A stretch of DNA of 64,000 nucleotides from DATHBD01 sp035296325 (GTDB lineage: Bacteria > Actinomycetota > Actinomycetes > Mycobacteriales > Micromonosporaceae). The notes beneath the pieces were generated by a model. It was not told where the DNA came from, did not search any database, and saw only the letters and a list, made by a program, of their open reading frames with translations. Made by a program: the position numbers and the translations under genes. Below, in pieces: positions 35,903 through 43,545 of the stretch. Positions within the stretch are counted from its first letter, which is position 1; the number at the start of each line of letters is the position of its first letter. The stretch is from assembly GCA_035296325.1 (NCBI GenBank), contig DATHBD010000073.1:1-64000 (forward strand), given 5' to 3'.

Positions 35903-37614
35903 CGGGTGGCCTCGTCTGAGGGCGACCCGCCCGACGCGACCACCGGCCCGCCGCCGAGCACCTCACGGTAGGCCGGCTGCTGCCACAGCCGCGCGTGCGG
36001 CGCGAACCCGCGTACCCGACCCTCGTGCAGCCACACCACGAGGTCGGCCCGGGCCGCGGTCGCCGCCCGGTGCGTGATGATCAGCCTGGTACGGCCCCCG
36101 TGGTCGGCCGTGAGGGTCTGGCCGATCCGCATCTCCGTCACCATGTCGAGGTTCGAGGTCGCGTCGTCGAGGACGAGCAGGCGGGTGGCATGCCACGCGC
36201 GGGCCAGCCCGAGGCGCTGCGCCTCGCCGCCGGAGAGCGGTGCCGCGGCCAGTGCGGTGTCGTACCCGTGCGGGAGCCGGCTGACGAAGTCGTGCGCCTG
36301 GGTCGCCCGTGCCGCCGCCACGACCGACCGCCGGTCGAGCGCCGGTCCGATCGCGTCCGCGACCGTCGCACCGACCAGGACCGGGCGTTCAACGGCGTAG
36401 CCGACCGCGGCACGAAGTACCGCATGGGACAGCTGATCGAGCGGCACGCCGTCGAGCAGGACCTGTCCGGCCTCCGGATCGCGCAGCCGGGCCGCGACCG
36501 CCGCCAGCACCGACTTGCCTGAGCCGGACGCGCCCACCACCGCGACGGCCGCGCCGCCGGGTACCACCAGGTCGACGGAGTCCAGCAGGGCGACCTCGCC
36601 GGCCCGCACCGTGACGCCGCGTAGCTCCAACCGCCCGGGCCCGTCCGGCAGACCTCGACGGCCGTAGCGGACCGGCGCAGCGGCGAACACCTCCGCGGCC
36701 CGCTGCGCGCCGGCGCGGGCCCGGGCCAGTTGACCGAAGATCCCGGTGAGCCCGCCGAGGCCCGCGCCGATCACCGCGTACTGGCTGGCCGCGAACAACT
36801 CGCCGGCGCTGATCTCGCCGCGCAGCAGGAGCAGCCCGCCGGCGGCGAGGACACTTCCCAGCACGAGTGGACCGGCGAGCCCGGCCTCGGCGACCGACCG
36901 GGACAGCACCCGCCAGGTACGCAGTCCGTGTGCGTGCAGCTCGGGCAGTGGCTCGAGGATCCGCCGCGTCTCCCGGTCGAGCGTTCCGGCGGCGGCGATG
37001 GTCCGGCAGCCGGACATCGACTCGGCGAGGCGGCCGGCGATCCGGCCCTGCGTCTGCTGGTACCCGGTGACGACGGCAGCGGTCCGCCGGGCGAAGGCCC
37101 GCAGCACGGCGGCGCACACCACGACACCGGCGAGGAACGCCGCGGCCAGCCAGGCGTCGATGTAGGCGAGCAGGACGAGGCTGCCCAGCGGCGGCAGTAC
37201 CGCTGCGGTGGCCGTCACCACGCCGACCCCCGCCTGCGCCGCGTCCACCGCGTTCCCCGACACCCGGCTGACGAGATCCCCGGTGGAGAACCGCCGACTG
37301 TCCTCCGGACTGACCGACAGCACGTGGCGCACCAGACGCTCCCGCAGCCACGCGGTGGTGCCGGCGACGCACAGCGTGGCCGCGTAGGTCTCGATCAGGT
37401 CCGACACGACGGCGAGCCCGACAAGCCCCGCGGCGAGGGCGAGCCAGCGGCCCTCCGACCCGCCCTCGACCAGCGCGTCCACGGTGTGGCCCAGCACGGC
37501 GGGCAACGCCAGCACGCAGCCGGTGCCGACGAGCGTCGAGACGCCGAGGACGGGGAGCCAGCCGCCGCCGCGTCGGGCGATCCCGGCGAACGTCATCGCG
37601 GCCGGCGACGTCAT
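35899..37614 (-). CDS. ABC transporter, fused permease and ATPase (lanthipeptide export, first half)
   Basis: A 571-residue exporter half. Six membrane segments (~10-300) precede an ATPase with Walker A GASGSGKS, signature PLSGGEAQRLGLARA, Walker B LLVLDDATSNLD (Asp in place of the catalytic Glu) and H-loop ITHRA. The degenerate Walker B suggests one catalytically weak site in a heterodimer. Starts at ATG 37614, overlapping the peptidase gene stop by 4 nt, and overlaps the second ABC gene likewise. RamA-like position in the cluster. Confidence 0.9.
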   Translation of the reverse strand: MTSPAAMTFAGIARRGGGWLPVLGVSTLVGTGCVLALPAVLGHTVDALVEGGSEGRWLALAAGLVGLAVVSDLIETYAATLCVAGTTAWLRERLVRHVLSVSPEDSRRFSTGDLVSRVSGNAVDAAQAGVGVVTATAAVLPPLGSLVLLAYIDAWLAAAFLAGVVVCAAVLRAFARRTAAVVTGYQQTQGRIAGRLAESMSGCRTIAAAGTLDRETRRILEPLPELHAHGLRTWRVLSRSVAEAGLAGPLVLGSVLAAGGLLLLRGEISAGELFAASQYAVIGAGLGGLTGIFGQLARARAGAQRAAEVFAAAPVRYGRRGLPDGPGRLELRGVTVRAGEVALLDSVDLVVPGGAAVAVVGASGSGKSVLAAVAARLRDPEAGQVLLDGVPLDQLSHAVLRAAVGYAVERPVLVGATVADAIGPALDRRSVVAAARATQAHDFVSRLPHGYDTALAAAPLSGGEAQRLGLARAWHATRLLVLDDATSNLDMVTEMRIGQTLTADHGGRTRLIITHRAATAARADLVVWLHEGRVRGFAPHARLWQQPAYREVLGGGPVVASGGSPSDEATR

Positions 37615-39677
37615 GGCGCCGCGAGGCCGGTGTGTCGGGCCAGGAAGGCGAGCATGTCCGCGGCCAGCGCGACCGATCGACTGGTGGCCCGGGAACCGTG
37701 GCCGACGTCGGGTTCCTCGCGCAGCAGAATCGGTCGGGTACCCGCGGTGGCCCACTGCATCGCGGCGCACATCTTGCGGGCGTGCATCGGGTCCACCCGG
37801 GAATCCGCACCGAAGACGGTGAACAGCACCGCGGGATAGTCGACGCCCTGCCGCACGTGGTGGTACGGCGAGTAGGCCAGCAGCCAGCGGAGCTGCTCGG
37901 GGTCGTCGGCGGAGCCGTACTCCGCACGCCAGGCGGCGCCCAGCCCGGACCGTTCATAGCGCACCATGTCCAGCAGCGGGGCGGAGCACACCACAGCGGC
38001 GAACAGCTCCGGATGCTGGGTCAACGCCGCGCCCACGACGAGGCCGCCGTTGGACTCCCCACATGCGCCGAGTTGCCCGGCCGTGGTCCAGCCGTTCTCG
38101 ATCAGGCACCGGCCGGCCGCCACGAAGTCGTCGATCACCCGCTGCTTGCCGTCCAGCCGGCCGTTGCGGTGCCAGCGCTCGCCGTGCTCGCCGCCACCCC
38201 GCAGGTGGGCGAGCGCGAACACGCCGCCCGCCTCCACCCACGCCAGCACGTACGCCGAGTAGGTGGGCGTGAGCGACAGGCCGAACCCGCCGTACCCGTA
38301 GAGGATGGCCGGTCGCTCCCCCGCGCCCGCCGCCGCCCGTTCCAGCACGGTCACCCGCAGCGGCGTGCCGTCTGCGGAGCGGCAGGTCAGATGGTGCGTT
38401 CTGATTCCGGTCACCGCGCCGGCACCGGCCGGACCGGCCCACACGCTGGTCTCCCCGGTACGGGCATCGAAGCGGTACACGGTCGGCGGCGTCACACTGT
38501 CGGTGTACGTGAACCAGGCCTCGTGCCCCCCGCCCGGAACCGTCGACATCGGACCCAGCGTGCCCGCGCCGGGCAGCGGCACCTCGGCGAGCCGCCGGCC
38601 GGTTGCCAGGTCGTGGATACTGATCTCCCCCACCGCCTGGCGAACCCGTCCGACGAGGAGTACCGGGCGGGCGAGTTCAGGGTCGTCGAGGATGGCGAAG
38701 TCGACCAGCACCGCATCCGGGTCCGCCCCGACCAGGTCGAGCCACCCGAGCCGGCCCGGGTGTTGCGGGTCGGCCACGCACAGCCGGCCGAATGGAGCGT
38801 CGAGGTTGGTCACGAGATACAGGCGTCCGTCCCGCCCCACGCTCGCCACGGTGCGGCTGTCATCGCCTTCGTGGACGACCCGCAACTGCGGGTCCGAGGC
38901 GTCGGAGGCGGCGAGGTCGGCCAACCACAGGTCGTTGCCCGCCGCGGCACCGACCGACGCCGAGATCAGCAGCCACCGGCCATCCTCGCTGATTCCGAGC
39001 CCGTAGGCGGTGGTGTCGTCGCGGTCCGCCCCGAGCACCAGGACGTCCGTGTCCACCGGACGGCCGACCCGGTGCAGGTACACCCGGCGACGCTGCCCGA
39101 CGCCGCCGGACTCCGACCGGACGTAGAAGAAGTACTGCCCACCCGGCAGCCAGGCGATCGGTGAGTAACGGCAGCGGTCGATCGGTCCATCCAGGAGCTT
39201 GCCGCTGGCGACATCGAGGACGTACAGCTCGGCGTGCTCATCGCCGCGCCTGGACACCTGGTAGGCCAGCCTGCCGCCGTCGCGGTCCGGATGCCAGGCG
39301 TCGAGGCTGGTCAGACCGGTGGGGTCGAGCGCCACCGGGTCGAGCAGCACCTGTTCGGCACCGCCGGGCTCCGCCGTGTGCAGCACCGGATGCTCCTGCC
39401 CGGCCGTACGGCCCAACCAGAACCGCCGCTCTCCGCGCCAGACCGGGGCCGACACCATCCCGACGTCGGTCAGCTCCGCCACGCGGGCGTGAAACCGTTC
39501 GCGGGCCGGCAGCGAGGCGGCGTGGTCACACCACAGCTGCTCCTGGTCGGCGAGCCACCGCCTGGTCTCGGCGCTCCCCGGCTCCTCCAACCACCGGTAC
39601 GGGTCGGGCACGCGCTGGGCGTGCAGTTCGTCGACCACCGGCTGCCGCTCGGCAACGGGATATCGCATCGAAGCCAC
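37611..39677 (-). CDS. Prolyl oligopeptidase (S9A), likely lanthipeptide leader peptidase
   Basis: A 688-residue S9A peptidase. The N-terminal ~60 residues (RYPVAERQPVVDELH, VPDPYRWLEEPGSAETRRWL) and a beta-propeller (~70-410) gate a hydrolase with Ser542 in GACGESNGG, the Asp in GADSRVDPMHA and the His in PDVGHGS. S9A enzymes cut after Pro in short peptides. In class III clusters such as flavipeptin, a similar POP removes the leader once the core is modified. The precursor here has Pro12 and Pro35, and is encoded just upstream. No signal peptide. Start GTG 39677; ATG 39668 also fits. Confidence 0.9.
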   Translation of the reverse strand: MASMRYPVAERQPVVDELHAQRVPDPYRWLEEPGSAETRRWLADQEQLWCDHAASLPARERFHARVAELTDVGMVSAPVWRGERRFWLGRTAGQEHPVLHTAEPGGAEQVLLDPVALDPTGLTSLDAWHPDRDGGRLAYQVSRRGDEHAELYVLDVASGKLLDGPIDRCRYSPIAWLPGGQYFFYVRSESGGVGQRRRVYLHRVGRPVDTDVLVLGADRDDTTAYGLGISEDGRWLLISASVGAAAGNDLWLADLAASDASDPQLRVVHEGDDSRTVASVGRDGRLYLVTNLDAPFGRLCVADPQHPGRLGWLDLVGADPDAVLVDFAILDDPELARPVLLVGRVRQAVGEISIHDLATGRRLAEVPLPGAGTLGPMSTVPGGGHEAWFTYTDSVTPPTVYRFDARTGETSVWAGPAGAGAVTGIRTHHLTCRSADGTPLRVTVLERAAAGAGERPAILYGYGGFGLSLTPTYSAYVLAWVEAGGVFALAHLRGGGEHGERWHRNGRLDGKQRVIDDFVAAGRCLIENGWTTAGQLGACGESNGGLVVGAALTQHPELFAAVVCSAPLLDMVRYERSGLGAAWRAEYGSADDPEQLRWLLAYSPYHHVRQGVDYPAVLFTVFGADSRVDPMHARKMCAAMQWATAGTRPILLREEPDVGHGSRATSRSVALAADMLAFLARHTGLAAP

Positions 39678-39788
39678 CGTTCGTGAATCCTGCCGGCAGC
39701 ACCAGCGCCGCCGGTGTCCCTACCGCGCAGGGCCCCGGACGGCTCGGGTGCCGCCGTCCGGGACCCCTCGGGTCCGCACCGACCGAGG

Positions 39789-39923
39789 TCAGTGACAGAG
39801 CAGTGCACTCAGGTTGCTGGGCCGGACCGAGCCGCAGCCCGCGACGGTCAGCGTGCTGCCGCCGTTGCCGCCACCACCGCCACCACCGGGGGCCTCCAGA
39901 CCCTGCAGGTCGAGAAGTGCCAT
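39789..39923 (-). CDS. Class III lanthipeptide precursor peptide (SapB/RamS-like)
   Basis: A 44-residue peptide. The leader begins MALLDLQGLEAP, carrying the LLDLQ recognition motif of class III (RamS has LFDLQ). Then comes a Gly-rich spacer (Gly13-Gly19, Asn20, Gly21-22) and a core from Ser23. Two labionin/lanthionine motifs of the form S-xx-S/T-xxx-C are present: Ser23-Thr26-Cys30 and Ser36-Ser39-Cys43, with His44 last. SapB has two such motifs as well. GGGAGG lies about 13 nt before the ATG, within the end of the LanKC gene. It follows LanKC in the operon, as ramS follows ramC. Confidence 0.93.
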   Translation of the reverse strand: MALLDLQGLEAPGGGGGGGNGGSTLTVAGCGSVRPSNLSALLCH

Positions 39924-39930
39924 GTGTGTT

Positions 39931-42591
39931 TCACCTCCCTTCACGGATTGTTCGGACTGTCCCGCCGACGCCGGTGCCGACGGCCGTGGTGGCCGCGACG
40001 CCGACGCGATCGACCGGCGGGAGGAATGGGAGCGACACCGGCCCGTCGTGCAGGGCCGCGCCGATGGCCAGCAGTACGCCGGCCGTACCGGTGCCGAGGT
40101 CCATGGAGAGCCGGAGCAGCTGATCACCGACGAAGGCGAGACCGCCGCCGTATGGCAGCGCATGCCAGGCCAGCCGGTCGAGCTGTGCTGCGACCAGGTG
40201 CTCCGCCTGCGCATCGTCGTCGGCCGGGCGCAGGCCCATGCCCAGCGCGGCGAGCAGGCCGCTGCGCCCGGTGAAGAGCCCCGACTGCACGTAGTAGCCG
40301 GCGGCGGTGACAAGCTGCAGGTCGCGCAGCGCGGCCGCGAACTCTTCGTCGTGGCGGTGCGCCAGGTACCGGGCCAGCACCACTCCGATGCCGGCAGAGC
40401 CCTCGTCCAGGTAGGGCAGGGTGCGCCAGTCCTGGTTCACCTGCAACGATCCGTCCCGGGTGCGCACGCAGCGGCGCAGGTCCTGGCGTAGCGCCACGGC
40501 TGCCAGGTCCAGCAGCCCGGCGTCGCCGGTCGCGGTGTATGCGTGCAGGAACAGCAGCGCCGGGCCAGCCGAGCCGTACAGCAGGCCCGCTCGCGGGTTC
40601 GATCCACCGCTGATCTCGGGAACGTCGTCCGCGCCGCCGAGCCGGTCGGCGCAGCGGTCGACGATCCGGCCGGCCAGTGCGATCAGTTCGGTTTCGCCGG
40701 TGGCTGTGCCGAGGTTCAGCAGGTTGAGGCCGACGCCGGACAGGCCGCTGAACAGGCCGAGCTCCAGATCGTCCCAGGGCCCGGTGCTGCACCTGTCCAC
40801 GATGTCCAGCGCATCCTGCGGGTAGCCGAGCACGTCCAGCACGTGCGCCACACCGTGCAGCCCGTTGTAGAGGCCGGGGCGGGCGTTGCGCCCGGCGTCC
40901 AGCGCGCGGGTGCGCAGCCAGGTGTCGTACTCCGGGAATCGGCCCGCCCCGGTCACGGCCAGCGCGTACAGCACACCGGCGGCGCCGTAGGCCACATTGA
41001 TGCCGCCACCCGGCTCGAACTGGGCGACATCACCGGGGAAGAGCCGGTCGTCGCGCTCCGGGGTGGCGCTCGCCACGATCGCCCGGCACATCGCGGCTCT
41101 CACCACCGGCCACCGCTGCGGGTCGGCGTCGGGCAGAACGGTCTGCCGCATCAGCTGTACGCCGGCGTCGCGGTGCTCCCCGGAGCCGAGGAGCGTGTCG
41201 ATCGCCTCGTCGAGGAAGGCGGCCGGCAGGTCGAACTCCCGTGCGATGAGGCGGCCCAGGTGCTCCGCCTTGGCGCGGTGGATCTGCAGCATGATCGTGG
41301 TCTGCGGCGCGAACATGCCCAGACGCAGGCAGGCGAGCGCATACCGGTCGACGTCGACGCCCTGACGGTCGGCCGGGGCGGCGAACGCGGGGTGTGCCAG
41401 CGCTGAGCGGGCCCGGTCCGCGGCGAGCGTGGAGACCTCGAAGTCGATCAGGACGACCCGACCGTCCGCAGTGACCAGGATGTTGTCGGGGTGCAGGTCG
41501 CCGAAGACCACACCGCGCCCGTGCAGGGCGTCCACCGCCCGTTCCACGCGGCCGAGCATGTCCAGGACCCAGGCCGTGTACTCGGCGACCGCCTGCGGCG
41601 CGCAGTCCGCCCGGGTCAACGGGTAGCGCTGGACCAGCATCCGCTGCAGCGGGTTACCGTCGATGAACTCCTGGACCAGGAAGTGGTGGTCCCCGAGCGT
41701 GAAGTAGTCGATGAGGCGCGGAACCACGTCCAACCCGGTCAGGCGCTCCAGGATGTCGCGCTCGTGCCGGAGCCTGGTCACGGCGTCGCGGTCGGCGATG
41801 TCGAGGCCGGCATACGGGCGGCCCTCCTTCAGCACCACCTGCTCACCGGTGCGCCGGTCGCGGCCGAGGTAGACCCCGCCACCGTTGGAGAAGTGCAGCA
41901 CGCTCTCGATGTCGTACGGCAGCCCGGTCGTGGTCACGGCATTGCGCGCGGCCAGGTGGGCTTCCAGGAAGGGCGGCAGGGTCACCCATGGCGGCAACGT
42001 GAAGGTGGGTCCGCGCAGGTCCGGCACGAGTTCGCCGTCGCCGTTGGTAAGGGCGAGCACCCGCTGGCCGTCCGCGCCGAGGCAGTACCGCTCGGTGAAC
42101 GCGCCGTAGCGGACGAAGATCGGCCCGTCACCGCACTTGAGGTCACTCAGGATGTACGGACCGTCCGTGCCGGCGAGCAGCCCGTCCAGTTCCTTGAGAA
42201 CGACCTCCAACCGGTCGGTGTCGGCCGGGTAGATCGTCGCGAGCTTGCCGCTCGAGCCGCGGAAGGCCGACTTGGCGTTGAACATCATCGCGACGGGTCG
42301 GCTGCGGAGGAACTTGAACGGGATTTCCTGGGCTACGCAGTAGGCCCACACCGCGTCGAGGACGCGCTCCATGTCCGCCATCCGCGCCGAGACGTGGATC
42401 TTCCAACCCTGTTCCGGTGTGGTCGTCGCCTGCGGTGCGTAGTGCATCCAGGTGTCGGTCGCCTCGTGATCCCAGCCCTCCGGCACCGGGCGACCGGCGA
42501 CCGCGAAGTCCGGATGTTCGCTGCGGTTCGCCTCGAGGGAGTCGTAGAAGATCCGGTCGGCGAGGCAGTACATCTCGTAGCGCTCGATCAC
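39931..42591 (-). CDS. Class III lanthipeptide synthetase LanKC (RamC-like)
   Basis: An 886-residue three-part enzyme. Residues ~1-220 are the phospho-Ser/Thr lyase, ~225-440 the kinase (Lys in QVVLKEGRPYAG, catalytic loop GDLHPDN with Asp365, IDFE with Asp383) and ~500-880 the LanC-like cyclase with Gly-rich repeats (GLYNGLHG, LFSGLSGVG, DEGSAGIGV, LFTGRSG). The Zn ligands of class I/II LanC (CHG) are absent, as expected for class III. It phosphorylates Ser/Thr, eliminates phosphate and joins Cys to the dehydro residues. GTG 42591 overlaps a small upstream ORF (GTGA) with AAGGAGG before it. Confidence 0.95.
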   Translation of the reverse strand: MIERYEMYCLADRIFYDSLEANRSEHPDFAVAGRPVPEGWDHEATDTWMHYAPQATTTPEQGWKIHVSARMADMERVLDAVWAYCVAQEIPFKFLRSRPVAMMFNAKSAFRGSSGKLATIYPADTDRLEVVLKELDGLLAGTDGPYILSDLKCGDGPIFVRYGAFTERYCLGADGQRVLALTNGDGELVPDLRGPTFTLPPWVTLPPFLEAHLAARNAVTTTGLPYDIESVLHFSNGGGVYLGRDRRTGEQVVLKEGRPYAGLDIADRDAVTRLRHERDILERLTGLDVVPRLIDYFTLGDHHFLVQEFIDGNPLQRMLVQRYPLTRADCAPQAVAEYTAWVLDMLGRVERAVDALHGRGVVFGDLHPDNILVTADGRVVLIDFEVSTLAADRARSALAHPAFAAPADRQGVDVDRYALACLRLGMFAPQTTIMLQIHRAKAEHLGRLIAREFDLPAAFLDEAIDTLLGSGEHRDAGVQLMRQTVLPDADPQRWPVVRAAMCRAIVASATPERDDRLFPGDVAQFEPGGGINVAYGAAGVLYALAVTGAGRFPEYDTWLRTRALDAGRNARPGLYNGLHGVAHVLDVLGYPQDALDIVDRCSTGPWDDLELGLFSGLSGVGLNLLNLGTATGETELIALAGRIVDRCADRLGGADDVPEISGGSNPRAGLLYGSAGPALLFLHAYTATGDAGLLDLAAVALRQDLRRCVRTRDGSLQVNQDWRTLPYLDEGSAGIGVVLARYLAHRHDEEFAAALRDLQLVTAAGYYVQSGLFTGRSGLLAALGMGLRPADDDAQAEHLVAAQLDRLAWHALPYGGGLAFVGDQLLRLSMDLGTGTAGVLLAIGAALHDGPVSLPFLPPVDRVGVAATTAVGTGVGGTVRTIREGR

Positions 42592-42821
42592 TGACGACCT
42601 CCTTCGGCGGACTCGGCGGGCTCAACGGGCCCGGCAGCGGAAACGTCGGGCAGCCGGCAGAACAGCGGCTCCCAGCGATTGACGCGCTCGCGGCCGCGGT
42701 CGCGGATCTGCCCGGTACCGCGTTGCACCACGTCGCAGACCATCGGTCCTGCGGTGTGCCGCCCCTCGTACCCGTCCACGATCGCCTCGGTTTCGTCGCA
42801 TCGCCTGCTGCCTTGATCCAT
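42588..42821 (-). CDS. Small ORF translationally coupled to lanKC
   Basis: A 77-residue basic/acidic soluble protein (MDQGSRRCDETEAIVDGYEG) with two Cys in its second half (DVVQRGTGQ, WEPLFCRLPDV). Its TGA overlaps the LanKC GTG by 4 nt, which favours real translation as a leader cistron. Its ATG lacks a strong ribosome site. No similarity is recognised. It may be an unmodified helper or just a coupling ORF. Confidence 0.45.
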   Translation of the reverse strand: MDQGSRRCDETEAIVDGYEGRHTAGPMVCDVVQRGTGQIRDRGRERVNRWEPLFCRLPDVSAAGPVEPAESAEGGRQ

Positions 42822-43052
42822 CGTGGCGATCCGCAGCGGTTACTGAAAGTGACAGGAGTCATCACTCCGCGATGAAGCCCGCACCGCGCCGATGTGTAGG
42901 GCACAGCCGGAAGAGTGCGAAATGCGGGTTTAGCTGGCGCCGAGCTCTGCCGGCCCGCGGCGCGGCGGCGTTGACCGATTTGCCAGGGATGCGAGATCCT
43001 AGGTGGACCGCCAGGGCCTCCCTGGCCGGTCCACGACAACCCGGGGGATGCC

Positions 43053-43529
43053 ATGACACGTCGACGTTCCACCGCCCTGCTCGCCCTGGTCACGAGCGTT
43101 GCGCTGGTTGGGGGCGTCATGCCCACGCCGGCCGCAGCGGCCGACGAGCCCAGCTCGGTTCCTCGACCTGAAATCGCGCAGACGGAGGCTCCGCGGAATC
43201 CGAAGGTTCCTCGACCGCGGCTCAACCAGTTGATCCTCACCATCGATTCGCTGACCGATGACCCGACCACCGTGCCCAGGGCCGCGCTGCTCGACTGCTC
43301 CCGGCGCCTCAGCGACCACCCGCACGTCCGGGAAGCATGCGACCAGCTGGCGGGCGCAGACGGGGACATCAACCAGATCCCACCGGAAAACGCCCCGTGC
43401 CCGAGGATCTACCAACCCGTCGTGGCCCAGGCGTTCGGCAACTGGAACGGCAGACCGGTCGTCTATCAGCGGACCTTCGGCAACGAATGCATGATGCGCG
43501 CCACGACCGGATACGTCTTCGAGTTCTGA
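43053..43529 (+). CDS. Secreted subtilisin-inhibitor-like protein (SSI family), P1 Arg
   Basis: A 158-residue protein with a Sec signal (ALLALVTSVALVGGVMPTPAAAA) and an SSI-type domain from ~55 on. Four Cys (in ALLDCSRRL, REACDQL, APCPRIY, GNECMMR) match the two SSI disulphides. The reactive-site region reads CPRIYQP, so P1 is Arg and the inhibitor should prefer trypsin-like proteases instead of subtilisin (Met or Leu in classical SSI). The family motif GRPVVYQRTFGNEC closes the domain. Such inhibitors restrain the extracellular proteases of mycelium. Start ATG 43053. Confidence 0.92.
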   Translation: MTRRRSTALLALVTSVALVGGVMPTPAAAADEPSSVPRPEIAQTEAPRNPKVPRPRLNQLILTIDSLTDDPTTVPRAALLDCSRRLSDHPHVREACDQLAGADGDINQIPPENAPCPRIYQPVVAQAFGNWNGRPVVYQRTFGNECMMRATTGYVFEF

Positions 43530-43545
43530 GACCCGCTCAGAACTC
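43521..43545. terminator. Bidirectional terminator with 10-bp stem
   Basis: GAGTTCTGAG-ACCCG-CTCAGAACTC is a perfect 10-bp stem with 5-nt loop. It contains the stop codons of both convergent genes (SSI-like inhibitor and the three-domain glycosyltransferase). Confidence 0.75.
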
